Below, in pieces: positions 1 to 7,996 of a stretch of 36,845 nt of DNA. Both the position numbers and the translations under genes were made by a program. Where the stretch lies: NCBI GenBank assembly GCA_018970165.1, contig JAGWWZ010000031.1, forward strand, positions 1-36,845, in the 5' to 3' direction. Position 1 is the first letter of the stretch, and each line of letters opens with the position of its first letter. Origin of the DNA: Planctomycetota bacterium. Its GTDB lineage: Bacteria; Planctomycetota; Planctomycetia; Pirellulales; Pirellulaceae. Below the pieces are notes generated by a model. That model was not told where the DNA came from. It made no database searches and saw only the letters and a program-made list of their open reading frames with translations.

Positions 1-858
1 AATCAAGCGAGAATTGAAATCGTCAACAGTCCGCTTTCCGAAGCCGCCGTTCTCGGATTCGAATACGGATACAGCTTGGATTGTCCGGAGGGGTTGATCC
101 TGTGGGAGGCACAATTCGGGGATTTCTGGAACGTTGCTCAGTGCATTGTTGACCAGTTCATCACCAGTGCAGAAGACAAGTGGAAACGGCTGAGTCGATT
201 GGTGATGCTCCTGCCTCACGGTTTCGAAGGTCAGGGACCAGAACATTGCAGCGCTCGGCTGGAAAGATTTCTGCTGCTAACAGCGGAACACAATGTCATC
301 GTGACTCAACCGTCTACGCCAGCTCAGTACTTCCATCTTTTGCGACGCCAAGTCAAATCCAAGTGGAGCAAGCCGCTGATCGTGTTGACACCGAAGAGTC
401 TGTTGCGTAACGCAGCGTGCACGTCGACCCTCGATGACTTTGAGCATGGATCCTTCCAAAAGATTCTTGCCGACGATCGTCCTGCTGGCACCCCGACCAC
501 GCGTGTGATACTGTCAACCGGCAAGGCTTACTACGATCTCCTCGAGGAACGCAAGCGACTCAATGCACAGAATGTAGCTCTCGTCCGCATTGAACAGTTT
601 TACCCTTTGGATGTAAGCCAAGTCATGCAGAGTCTCGCGATGTACGCCGATGGTACATCGGTCGTATGGTACCAAGACGAGCCGAGCAACATGGGCGCTT
701 GGCAATTTGTGAAGATGCGTTGGGGGGATGAAATCGCGAAACGATTCTCGTTGAGCCTCGTGTCTCGGCCCGAGTCGGCCAGTCCGGCGACCGGGTCGCT
801 GCGTTCACACAAACTCGAGGAACGCGATCTTCTCAATCAGGCGTTCTCCGGAGTTTAG
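1..858 (+). CDS. sucA: 2-oxoglutarate dehydrogenase E1 component, C-terminal part (5' truncated by window)
   Basis: The frame is open from base 1 and gives about 285 residues of the C-terminal third of the thiamine-diphosphate-dependent E1 subunit of 2-oxoglutarate dehydrogenase. This TCA-cycle enzyme decarboxylates 2-oxoglutarate and passes the succinyl group to the E2 lipoyl domain. Recognition rests on highly conserved E1o blocks: NSPLSEAAVLGFEYGYS near the start, then LILWEAQFGDFWNVAQ, then LPHGFEGQGPEHCSARLERF, then QPSTPAQYFHLLRRQ followed by KPLIVLTPKSLLR. The C-terminal segment (RIEQFYPLD, then WYQDEPSNMGAW) is the usual transketolase C-domain. The ThDP-binding N-terminal part lies outside the window. 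No E2 gene (sucB) follows; the next gene is an unrelated small protein 14 nt downstream. Identification is firm; only the 5' end is missing. Confidence 0.95.
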   Translation, partial: NQARIEIVNSPLSEAAVLGFEYGYSLDCPEGLILWEAQFGDFWNVAQCIVDQFITSAEDKWKRLSRLVMLLPHGFEGQGPEHCSARLERFLLLTAEHNVIVTQPSTPAQYFHLLRRQVKSKWSKPLIVLTPKSLLRNAACTSTLDDFEHGSFQKILADDRPAGTPTTRVILSTGKAYYDLLEERKRLNAQNVALVRIEQFYPLDVSQVMQSLAMYADGTSVVWYQDEPSNMGAWQFVKMRWGDEIAKRFSLSLVSRPESASPATGSLRSHKLEERDLLNQAFSGV

Positions 859-872
859 CAAAACCGCACATC

Positions 873-1382
873 ATGGATGCTTCGAGTCAACAGCACCCCA
901 TTGAGCTACCCAGGCATGTAGATATCGCCTTCGATTGCCTACCACTGCGCAGCGTCACTCGCCTGGATCCCCCGCTCGATGCGTCCCCAGGCTTGACCGC
1001 GAAATGGGAACGGATCAAAAAAACTATTTCCGAGCATGGGACCCACAACACCTATTACTTGCACAACGCACACTGCCGATTCTTTGTGACCAATGACCCG
1101 AATTGCGGCATGATCGCTTTCAAATTCGAAGGTGTGCTGTTCACCGATGAAAACGATTTGTCAGCCCGCAAGTGTCTGCTCCAAATCACTCTCGACCAAG
1201 AGAACGTCCCGTGGCTCGAGCAGCATGTGGTGCGATGGTTTTCGGAAACCGTGAATCATGCGGTATGCTCGGAGTTCGACAAATACATCGGAGCCGGGAA
1301 TCCTGACCTGACCCGCAAGCGGATGGAACAACTGCAGCAGATGATCGAACAGTCCGGCGGCTTTGTCGGGATGCATCTGTAA
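873..1382 (+). CDS. conserved hypothetical protein (169 aa)
   Basis: I do not recognise a named family. The 169-residue soluble protein has no signal peptide or membrane segment. It starts at ATG 873, 14 nt after the sucA stop, with no clear Shine-Dalgarno site, so it is probably co-transcribed with sucA. The middle (about residues 60-125) alternates hydrophobic and polar residues as in a beta-rich fold (YYLHNAHCRFFVTNDPNCGMI, shortened: CRFFVTNDP ... GMIAFKFEGVLF). The C-terminus carries a basic helical stretch (DLTRKRMEQLQQMIEQSGG). Three cysteines sit in the first 130 residues without a CxxC pair. A protein of this type following sucA may be lineage-specific. Coding status is supported by length, position and ordinary codon use; the function is unknown. 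Confidence 0.75.
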   Translation: MDASSQQHPIELPRHVDIAFDCLPLRSVTRLDPPLDASPGLTAKWERIKKTISEHGTHNTYYLHNAHCRFFVTNDPNCGMIAFKFEGVLFTDENDLSARKCLLQITLDQENVPWLEQHVVRWFSETVNHAVCSEFDKYIGAGNPDLTRKRMEQLQQMIEQSGGFVGMHL

Positions 1383-1468
1383 CGGATGGCACGCGTTTCT
1401 CGCGATATACAACGCGATTTCTCCTCTCCATCCCGAAAATTCGTCAAACCCAGGCGTTTGGACAGGCC

Positions 1469-1474
1469 TATAAT
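1469..1474 (+). promoter_or_regulatory. possible -10 box (TATAAT) upstream of the 1532 gene
   Basis: A perfect TATAAT lies 57 nt upstream of the ATG at 1532, in the 149-nt gap after 1382. No good -35 hexamer sits 16-18 nt upstream; TTGGAC at 1458-1463 is too close. The ATG at 1532 has AAGAGG at 1515-1520, spaced a little far (11 nt). This is a candidate only. Confidence 0.3.
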
Positions 1475-1531
1475 GGTCTACTGATACCTGAGTGGATGTT
1501 CCCCCTTTAACCTCAAGAGGTTTCGCGATTC

Positions 1532-4500
1532 ATGTCCCAGGTCGCTTCACCGAGTAAGCCATTCCCGCAAGGCCCTTCCAACGGCGGCCATGATGCGGCT
1601 TCGCCCAATCGGGACTCGCTAAGGAGCTACATTGAGCAGGCCGCCCGCAATATGCGGCGAACCGAATTTTTCTACGGCTTGCTTTGGTGGTTGACGGTTG
1701 TCGTTTTCATCGTGACAACTGCGGTGTTGGTCGACCACTGGTTATGGCCGTTAAACAAACTCGCCCGCTTCACCGTCCTTTCTGGACTGGCACTTTGGAG
1801 TTGCTGGTGGCTTCCTCGAAGAGTGATGCCCCCGATGATCCATCAGATACATATCGAACATGCCGCTCGAACCATCGAAAAACAGTTTCCCGATTGCAAA
1901 GACAGCTTGATCAGTTGGCTGCAACTTTCCCGCGATGACTCCAAAACGCCAAAAGGGGTCGTCTCCTATCTCGGTCGCTACGCAGTTCGCAATCTCAACG
2001 GACAGGACGCGCAAAGCGTTGTTGACTCAGCCACCGTTGTACGCCTCGCAGCCGCGTTCTTCGGATGTTTACTTTGCAGCGCGATCTACATGTTCTCTAG
2101 CCCCAAAAGTGGCTTCACATCGATTGCGCGACTAATAATGCCTTGGGCGAATATCGCTCCTGCGGCCCGAGTCCAAATCGTCGACGTCTTGCCTGGAAAC
2201 TCTACCGTCACACAAGGATCTATTCTGCCCCTGTCGGTCACCGTGCGCGGCATGCACCAAGGAGATAAGGTCGGCGTACAATTCGATCTTTCGGATGAAC
2301 AATTGGTCGGCCAATCTGTACCCATGACCGCCGAGATCGAACGGATCAGCTACAAACTCGACCTCGGAAAAACCTTCGGTGGGATTCATCAACCCCTCAA
2401 ATATTGGATCCACGCCGGCGATGCGGTCGAGGGACCGTTTGATGTGAAGGTTCAAGTTGTTCCACTGGTAGCTATCGAACGAACCGAGCTTCTGTACCCG
2501 GCATACACGAAACTCAAGCCTCGAACCTTGCTCCAGAACGGATCCTTCGAAGCACCCGAAGGAACCCGTATCGACTTGCTCGCTTCTACCAATCAACGTA
2601 TGAAAACGGCTCGTCTGGAATTCGATCCCGTGGTGGAGCAATCCGTTTTCCAAACAGCGCGAGACCTCGTCAATATGGAGATCCTCGAGCATCAACTAAA
2701 AGGACAATGGATCGCACTGCTCGATGACAAACAAACCAATCCTACTTCCACCACCTATCGCATCCACGCCACCAACGATCTCGGTGAATCCAACGCTGAC
2801 CCCGTGCTTTACCAAGCCAAAGTCATCAAGGACTTGCCTCCGGAAGTCTCGATCAACTCCGATATCCCCGCAATCTTGGAGATCCCTGTCGGCGGTTCGA
2901 TAGAACTGGAATTGCGCAGCAATGATCCGGACTACGGACTACGAGCAATGCATGTGTTCGGAACCACATCCTCCCCAGAACCAAGCGACCTAAAGAGTCG
3001 GAATGATTTGTTCCGAGAACTGATTTTCGAATCCGAAGAAGGTGTTCTCGGGCAGGTTTCCCGAACATGGAACCTCGAACCCAGCAACTACGATTTCAAG
3101 CCGGGACGCGAATTCGACCTGTTCGTTGAATCGCTCGATAATAGACATGATCCGAAGTCGCAGCAGCTGAGTCCCAATCGTTCCATTAGCACGCCAGTGC
3201 GAGTCCGAATTGTCGAGGACAAACAACCCTCCAACGAGGAGAATCCAGAAACACCACCCGATGAGGGAGCCCAACAAGAGAACAAAGGAACTAAACCCAA
3301 AACGAAATGGGAATTGACCCCTGATCAAAAACCAAATAGTCGCTCCAGGGGATCCAAGAACAGCGACAATCCTGCAAAGGAATCCCAAAACCAGAACAAT
3401 GATTCCCGCGATAGCTCCAATAACAAGGGAGTTGGCAGCTCCAACTCTGGTGACTCTCAACCAAGCGACGGTCAAGGAAAAGAGTCAGGACAGGGACAGG
3501 GGGCAGGAAAAAGTCAGGGACGAAATAACGGCAAGGGACAAAACAAAGAGCAAGGGAATAGTCAAGATTCAGGTTCCTCGCCGGAGCAGGGCCCAAGCGA
3601 TGGTCAAGGGCAAGCAAACGGTCAGGGCCAAGCGAATGGACGAGGCCAAGGGATAAGCGAAGAAGCGAATCCCGACTCGGCCGGAAATATGAACGCCGAA
3701 TCCAACCGCAACAACATGCGAACCGACAGCAAGACAACCTCCCAACAAAACCCATCCCAGGAAATCGCAAAACCACCCTCCCATGATGGTGAAGCTATTG
3801 AGCGAATCAAGCAATTCCGAGAACAACAAGAGAGTCGGAACGACGGACAGTCAGACAACGCTCAAGGCAATCCATTGCCTCAAAACAAGACTGGATCGAA
3901 TCAAGAAAACGACCAGACCGGTATGGACCAAAGCTCCAAAGGAAATGATCAACCTGGTAACGCGACTTCGGGAAATGAAGATTCTAGGAATGCCCCGCCG
4001 GGCCGTGAGAGAACTGACTTAAAGGGTTCATCCGAGCAGGAAGGCACTAACAAAGAAGGCACTAACAAAGAAGGCACTAACAAAGAAGGTGCCGGCAAAG
4101 AAGGCACTGGAAAAGAAGGCACTGGAAAAGAAGGCACTGGAAAAGAAGGCACTGGAAAAGAAGGCGATGGAAAAGAAGGTGCTGGAAAAGAAGGCGCTGG
4201 CAAAGAAGGCACTGGCAAAGAAGGCACTGGAAAAGAAGGCACTGGCAAAGAAGGCACTGGCAAAGAAGGCACTGGCAAAGAAGGCACTGGCAAAGAAGGT
4301 GCTGGCAAAGAAGGTGCTGGCAAAGAAGGTGCTGGCAAAGAGGAATCCAGCAAGAAGGAGAGATCTCAGGGGACTTCCAATGGATCACAAGATCCTGGTG
4401 CTGGAGACGGATCGGGTGACGGTAGCGAGGATGGCGGCGACTCAGGCAATTCGTCTAGCAAATCGTCAAAGGGCGGGACTGGAGGCTCGCCGGGTTCTGG

Positions 4501-4957
4501 GGTCAACCGCGGCGGGAAAACTCCCGAGGGTGGCGGTGGATCAAAAGGAAGCGGAGGGGAGACGAAGACCAAGGGTGCAGAGAAAGCGAATCTGGAATAC
4601 GCTGAAAAGACAACAGACATGGTCCTAGATTATCTTGATCGTCAACGCGACCAACCGGACCCCGAATTGCTGAAGCGAATGGGGTGGACGGCTGAAGATC
4701 TTCGAAAATTTGCTGATCGTTGGAAGTCGGCGCGTGAACAGTCTCGCTTGACACCAGAGAAACGTGCGGAGTTTGAAGCAGCCTTGCGTTCGTTGGGTTT
4801 GCGGCACGCTGATCGGCGCCCGACACGTCTTGAGGACCGAGACGACCAACTTAAGGGGATGCAAGAAGAAGGGGTGCGGCTGCGACCTCCCGAAACTCTT
4901 CGTGAGCAATTCGAAGCGTTCCGCAAAGCCGCTGGCAAATTGAACAAATCTCCCTAG
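1532..4957 (+). CDS. giant membrane-anchored low-complexity protein (DUF4175-like architecture)
   Basis: This is a 1141-residue protein. Residues about 46-67 and 78-94 form two adjacent membrane helices and a third lies near 168-188, giving an N-terminal anchor. Between helices 2 and 3 is a conserved-looking segment (HAARTIEKQFPDCKDSL). Residues about 200-560 form a beta-rich extracytoplasmic region. From about 563 to 1010 the chain is Gly/Ser/Asn/Gln/Lys-rich and probably disordered, including 20 pentapeptides EG(T/A/N/D)(G/N)K at residues 837-936. The last 120 residues (from LEYAEKTTDMVLDYLDRQ) form a compact charged helical domain that I believe recurs in planctomycete proteins of this kind. 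The layout parallels the 20780-24526 protein in the MoxR operon, so it looks like a paralogue standing alone. A role in envelope organisation is inference; no enzymatic motif is visible. Confidence 0.8.
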   Translation: MSQVASPSKPFPQGPSNGGHDAASPNRDSLRSYIEQAARNMRRTEFFYGLLWWLTVVVFIVTTAVLVDHWLWPLNKLARFTVLSGLALWSCWWLPRRVMPPMIHQIHIEHAARTIEKQFPDCKDSLISWLQLSRDDSKTPKGVVSYLGRYAVRNLNGQDAQSVVDSATVVRLAAAFFGCLLCSAIYMFSSPKSGFTSIARLIMPWANIAPAARVQIVDVLPGNSTVTQGSILPLSVTVRGMHQGDKVGVQFDLSDEQLVGQSVPMTAEIERISYKLDLGKTFGGIHQPLKYWIHAGDAVEGPFDVKVQVVPLVAIERTELLYPAYTKLKPRTLLQNGSFEAPEGTRIDLLASTNQRMKTARLEFDPVVEQSVFQTARDLVNMEILEHQLKGQWIALLDDKQTNPTSTTYRIHATNDLGESNADPVLYQAKVIKDLPPEVSINSDIPAILEIPVGGSIELELRSNDPDYGLRAMHVFGTTSSPEPSDLKSRNDLFRELIFESEEGVLGQVSRTWNLEPSNYDFKPGREFDLFVESLDNRHDPKSQQLSPNRSISTPVRVRIVEDKQPSNEENPETPPDEGAQQENKGTKPKTKWELTPDQKPNSRSRGSKNSDNPAKESQNQNNDSRDSSNNKGVGSSNSGDSQPSDGQGKESGQGQGAGKSQGRNNGKGQNKEQGNSQDSGSSPEQGPSDGQGQANGQGQANGRGQGISEEANPDSAGNMNAESNRNNMRTDSKTTSQQNPSQEIAKPPSHDGEAIERIKQFREQQESRNDGQSDNAQGNPLPQNKTGSNQENDQTGMDQSSKGNDQPGNATSGNEDSRNAPPGRERTDLKGSSEQEGTNKEGTNKEGTNKEGAGKEGTGKEGTGKEGTGKEGTGKEGDGKEGAGKEGAGKEGTGKEGTGKEGTGKEGTGKEGTGKEGTGKEGAGKEGAGKEGAGKEESSKKERSQGTSNGSQDPGAGDGSGDGSEDGGDSGNSSSKSSKGGTGGSPGSGVNRGGKTPEGGGGSKGSGGETKTKGAEKANLEYAEKTTDMVLDYLDRQRDQPDPELLKRMGWTAEDLRKFADRWKSAREQSRLTPEKRAEFEAALRSLGLRHADRRPTRLEDRDDQLKGMQEEGVRLRPPETLREQFEAFRKAAGKLNKSP
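4040..4339 (+). repeat. 15-bp tandem repeat, 20 units, coding for EG(T/A/N/D)(G/N)K
   Basis: Twenty consecutive in-frame 15-nt units of the form GAAGG(C/T)(ACT/GCT)GG(A/C)AAA encode the order EGTNK x3, EGAGK, EGTGK x4, EGDGK, EGAGK x2, EGTGK x6, EGAGK x3. Blocks of identical variants suggest stepwise duplication by slippage or unequal exchange. The repeat is a multiple of 3, so copy-number change keeps the frame. The units before it (GSSEQ) and after it (EESSKKE) are degenerate. Confidence 0.95.
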
Positions 4958-4990
4958 CGTTCTTCAGCAAGACGTGCTATTCCCTCCATG

Positions 4991-5026
4991 CTAAAAGAAA
5001 AAGGGCCGATTGATTGCGATCGGTCC
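4991..5026 (-). terminator. Rho-independent-like terminator on the minus strand
   Basis: Read on the minus strand, GGACCGAT and ATCGGCCC (5026-5019 and 5010-5003) pair over 8 bp (one G-U) with an 8-nt loop, followed by TTTTTCTTTT. On the plus strand the hairpin is preceded, not followed, by the A-rich tract. No minus-strand gene lies immediately upstream, so it could stop antisense transcription across 5058-6329 or act as a 5' leader structure of that gene. Confidence 0.4.
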
Positions 5027-5046
5027 GTTGATACTAGTTTGTATTC

Positions 5047-5050
5047 GAGG
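5047..5050 (+). promoter_or_regulatory. Shine-Dalgarno site fixing the start at 5058
   Basis: GAGG lies 7 nt before ATG 5058, within a purine run ending AAGG. It favours this ATG over the upstream in-frame TTG at 5010, which lies inside the hairpin at 5003-5026. Confidence 0.6.
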
Positions 5051-5057
5051 GAAGGTC

Positions 5058-6329
5058 ATGGACACGGCCAAGAGATTGCTGTCTTTTCGTTTGCTTGTGG
5101 CTCTTCGTTCGCCTGTACTGGTTTGCGCGGGTGCGTTGCTGTATCTCGGTTCAGCCTCTGGAGTAAACGCTGATCCACCGTTTTCCAATCTGTTCCGCAA
5201 GAGCAGCGCCAAGCAATTGAGCGTTAGCGAATTGAAGCCTGAGCATGGTCCATGGCTGATTTTTGCAGCTTCGTTTGAAGGTCCTCAAGCCAAGGACAAA
5301 GCTGAAGCTTTAGCACAGGATTTACAAAGAGACCAAGGGCTTCCCACGTTCATTATGAACAAGAAGTTTGACTTCACAGAATTGATGTACGGCTCGGGTA
5401 TTCGCGAAGACGGTCGTCAAAAGGTGATGAAGTATCGAGATCGCAAAGTCGTCGAAAGCTATGCCGTTCTTGTTGGCGAATTCGATTCCACCGAGAGTCC
5501 AACACTCAAGTCCACGCTCGAGACTGTAAAGACAGCCAAACCCAAATCGCTGATGTCACCGGGTGCGGAACCTGAAAAACAGGATACATCAAGCGTCAGG
5601 GGTTTCCGGAATATGCTTCGCAGTTCTGTCAAAGACAAGGCACCTGGACCTTTGGAAACCGCGTTTGTAACACGCAACCCCCTTCTGCCTCTCGACTTCT
5701 TTCAAGCACCCGAGATGGAGAAGTTTGTTTATGACTTGAATCGCGATCCTGGATACAACGAGAATTCTCTGCTGGATTGCAAAGGCAAGTATACCGTGCG
5801 TGTATTGACATTCCGCGGCGATGATCAATTCATTTCGTGGGGGCGGAATTCCCCTGGCGATGGCAAGCAAGACGATCCCGACAAACCTTCGGCTCTGGAA
5901 GTTGCAGCGGAGAAAGCCTACCTCGCGACCAAAGCATTGCGGAACGTAGGAATTGAGGCCTATCAATTTCACGATCGAACTCATAGCATCGTAACCATTG
6001 GTAGCTTTGAAACGCTGGGGACCGCCGATACGAACAATCAGTTCCAATACTCGACAGAGATTCAAAAAGTCCTGGCAAAGTTTGGACCATCGTCGAATAC
6101 TCGCGACACGAGTGAATTCGGCGTAAATTTTGGCCCCGCAGTTCAGCCTCGACTTCTTTTCGATGTGGTGCCGCAGAGTCAGATTCCCGAGTTGACGAAA
6201 GGAAGCCGCAAGGAACAGCTTGACTGTTTCCAAAAGCTGTCCTTCGGTTTCGATATTCGCCCAACCCCGATGGCTGTACCGCGTTACCATGCTTCGCGCA
6301 TCTATGCGGGAGCGAAACTTGGGCGGTAA
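5058..6329 (+). CDS. secreted protein with two SPOR-like segments, function unknown
   Basis: The protein has 423 residues. An N-terminal signal peptide (basic MDTAKRLLSFR, hydrophobic LLVALRSPVLVCAGALLYL) probably ends after VNA at residues 36-38. Two segments look like SPOR-type peptidoglycan-binding folds (a beta strand, then a helix with regular Ala, then a strand). The first, near residues 65-105, reads WLIFAASFEGPQAKDKAEAL then LPTFIMNKK. The second, near 240-320, starts YTVRVLTFRG and continues AAEKAYLATKALRNVGIEAY and HSIVTIGSF. That reading is by eye, without a profile. The middle (150-230) is charged and flexible. It stands between the giant low-complexity gene and a convergent SDR gene, with 24 nt to the latter. 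The function is unknown; a periplasmic role is inferred from the signal peptide. Confidence 0.8.
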   Translation: MDTAKRLLSFRLLVALRSPVLVCAGALLYLGSASGVNADPPFSNLFRKSSAKQLSVSELKPEHGPWLIFAASFEGPQAKDKAEALAQDLQRDQGLPTFIMNKKFDFTELMYGSGIREDGRQKVMKYRDRKVVESYAVLVGEFDSTESPTLKSTLETVKTAKPKSLMSPGAEPEKQDTSSVRGFRNMLRSSVKDKAPGPLETAFVTRNPLLPLDFFQAPEMEKFVYDLNRDPGYNENSLLDCKGKYTVRVLTFRGDDQFISWGRNSPGDGKQDDPDKPSALEVAAEKAYLATKALRNVGIEAYQFHDRTHSIVTIGSFETLGTADTNNQFQYSTEIQKVLAKFGPSSNTRDTSEFGVNFGPAVQPRLLFDVVPQSQIPELTKGSRKEQLDCFQKLSFGFDIRPTPMAVPRYHASRIYAGAKLGR

Positions 6330-6353
6330 GCGGTTTTGCTCGCGGCCGAGTCC

Positions 6354-7124
6354 TCAGTAATACTGCTGATGGACGGGCTTAATCACCAACTCTGGGATAT
6401 GCACGCGTGGAGGCAGTGCCGCAAGGTTCACTACGACTTGGCCGACATCTGATGGTCTAAGGATGCGTGCTCGGTGTTCTTGCGACAGAGGCACGGGTCG
6501 ATGATCGAGGATCGGCGTGTCCACTTCGCCCGGATAGACATTCGTAACGCGAATTCCCTCCGCTCCAACTTCATTGGCGATACAGGTTCCCAACGCAGTC
6601 ATCGCGAACTTGCTTGCTGAATAGGCTACTCCCCCGAGAGCGATCGCACGTTTTCCGGCTACGCTTGAAATATTGATGATCAGCCCAGCTTGACGCTGAC
6701 GCATTCCTGGCAACACGGCATGGATCAGGTTGTAGGCTCCCGTCGCATTGATCGCCATGACTTGATCCCATTGCTCGGGAGCCATCTCCGCCATCGAGCG
6801 GGTTTTGATGTTCACACCAGCAGCATTGACCAAGATATCGATCGGTCCCAGTCTTGTTTGCACCTCTGCAACAAAATTGGCGATGCTACCTCGATCCGTT
6901 ACGTCGAGCGCCTGGCCCAATAGACTGTCGCGTGCACCGGGAAAATCCTTCAAGACATCCTCGACAACTTGGGCTCGCCGAGAACCGATCGCAACCTTGC
7001 TTCCCACAGCGGCAAACGCACGTGCGATTCCAAGACCGATGCCGGTAGCCCCCCCAGTTACGAGAACAACTTGATCACGCAATGAATCAGTGGCTTGACT
7101 ATTTGATGAATCGGTCATTGTCAA
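6354..7124 (-). CDS. short-chain dehydrogenase/reductase (SDR), NAD(P)-dependent
   Basis: The protein has 256 residues, typical of classical SDRs. Visible motifs are the cofactor glycine motif TGGATGIG at residues 23-30, the acidic DV at 74-75, NAAG at 100-103, the structural Asn in INATG (126), the catalytic serine in NISS (153/154), and Tyr168 and Lys172 in YSASK. After strand 2 the sequence SRR (48-50) has arginines, which usually means NADPH preference. PGEVDTP (198-204) is the usual substrate-loop entry. The substrate is not predictable from sequence. The ATG at 7122-7124 is chosen, but MTDSS two codons later is equally possible. It is convergent with 5058-6329 and divergent from the sigma-factor gene at 7363, so it is a single-gene unit. 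Confidence 0.92.
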   Translation of the reverse strand: MTMTDSSNSQATDSLRDQVVLVTGGATGIGLGIARAFAAVGSKVAIGSRRAQVVEDVLKDFPGARDSLLGQALDVTDRGSIANFVAEVQTRLGPIDILVNAAGVNIKTRSMAEMAPEQWDQVMAINATGAYNLIHAVLPGMRQRQAGLIINISSVAGKRAIALGGVAYSASKFAMTALGTCIANEVGAEGIRVTNVYPGEVDTPILDHRPVPLSQEHRARILRPSDVGQVVVNLAALPPRVHIPELVIKPVHQQYY

Positions 7125-7134
7125 ATTGCGAAGT

Positions 7135-7159
7135 CGGGAGATTGGGGGACGGGAGATTG
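7135..7159. repeat. short direct repeat, CGGGAGATTG twice
   Basis: CGGGAGATTG occurs at 7135-7144 and 7150-7159, separated by GGGGA, in the 238-nt divergent gap between the SDR gene and the sigma-factor gene. G-rich GGGAGATTG-type strings look like dispersed intergenic repeats, but only this copy is visible here. They could also be an operator. Nothing else was recognised in this gap. Confidence 0.5.
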
Positions 7160-7353
7160 TCGGGAAACGAATCCATTGTGTTCATTCCTGTCGAATGTGC
7201 GACCCCAGACACTCGATGTTGGGGGATCGACGGGCGATTCCCGACCGCTAACTTGAGAGAATTCCGAAAAAAGTTCTAAGAAACGGCGTCGAACTACGTT
7301 GTTTGGATGTCGGCAGTTCGATTTCGGGTCTGGACCAGGAGTTTCGAAGCCAT

Positions 7354-7357
7354 GAGG
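7354..7357 (+). promoter_or_regulatory. weak Shine-Dalgarno site favouring GTG 7363
   Basis: GAGG lies 5 nt upstream of the in-frame GTG at 7363. The earlier in-frame TTG at 7303 has no such site, so the shorter sigma-factor start is preferred. Confidence 0.4.
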
Positions 7358-7362
7358 CCATC

Positions 7363-7923
7363 GTGAAGCAGTCGGTCGAGGCACCCACGCAAACCAATAC
7401 TCTGGATCAGCAAACCTGGCTCCAGGAGGTGTTCGCTCGTTTGCAGCGTCCACTTTCCGCCTATGCGATGAAACTGGTCGGGGGTGATTGGGATCGAGCC
7501 CAGGACTGCGTGCAGGAAGCGTTCTGTCGATTGTGTCGCGAAGATTACCGCAAGGTCGCATCACATGTCGATGCTTGGCTATTCAAAACGTGTCGAAACC
7601 ACGCGATGGACATCCATCGCAAGGAGGCTCGAATGACAGTGCATTCCGATTCAGCTCCGATCCTGGAGTTGCAATCCCGAGAGGATACTCCGGCGCATCG
7701 AGTTGTTCAGAATGAAGAGCATTCGATGGTTGAGGCTCAGATATCGCTCCTGCCTCGACTCGAGCAAGAGGTGGTCCAACTCCGTTTGGCTCAGGGGTTG
7801 TCCTACAAACAAATCGCAGACGTGATGGACCTGAGCGTATCGCATGTGGGGGTGTTGCTTCACCAAGCCGTCAAACGCCTTCGCCAATCGCTCGCCGAAC
7901 CAGACGGTCTCGCTGAAGCATGA
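7363..7923 (+). CDS. ECF-type RNA polymerase sigma factor
   Basis: This sigma-70 family extracytoplasmic-function factor has 186 residues from GTG 7363 (206 if it starts at TTG 7303). Region 2 runs from about TWLQEVFARLQRPLSAYAMK through DWDRAQDCVQEAFCRL (the helix that binds the -10 element and core polymerase) to DAWLFKTCRNHAMDIHRK. Region 4 is the C-terminal helix-turn-helix: LPRLEQEVVQLRLAQGLSYK, then IADVMDLSVSHVGVLLHQAV. It directs polymerase to a stress or envelope regulon. The gene downstream encodes a membrane protein with an anti-sigma-like N-terminus, so this pair is probably sigma factor plus regulator. A separate zinc-finger anti-sigma gene is not present. The start is uncertain; the family assignment is not. 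Confidence 0.9.
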   Translation: MKQSVEAPTQTNTLDQQTWLQEVFARLQRPLSAYAMKLVGGDWDRAQDCVQEAFCRLCREDYRKVASHVDAWLFKTCRNHAMDIHRKEARMTVHSDSAPILELQSREDTPAHRVVQNEEHSMVEAQISLLPRLEQEVVQLRLAQGLSYKQIADVMDLSVSHVGVLLHQAVKRLRQSLAEPDGLAEA

Positions 7924-7996
7924 TTACCTCGAGCAAGACCACTCCGCAACATTCAACAGACAACCCCACCAGTGAATCATCAAAACGGTAATAGCC

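Noticed and set aside
1458-1474. TTGGAC plus TATAAT as a full promoter
   Set aside because: The spacing is only 5 nt; just the -10 box is listed, at low confidence.
3949-4353. minus-strand frame encoding PSLPVPS repeats
   Set aside because: Antisense shadow of the EGTGK repeat in the 1532-4957 gene, with no independent support.
4089-4628. plus-strand frame with ALEKK repeats
   Set aside because: Out-of-frame reading of the same 15-bp repeat inside a longer convincing gene.
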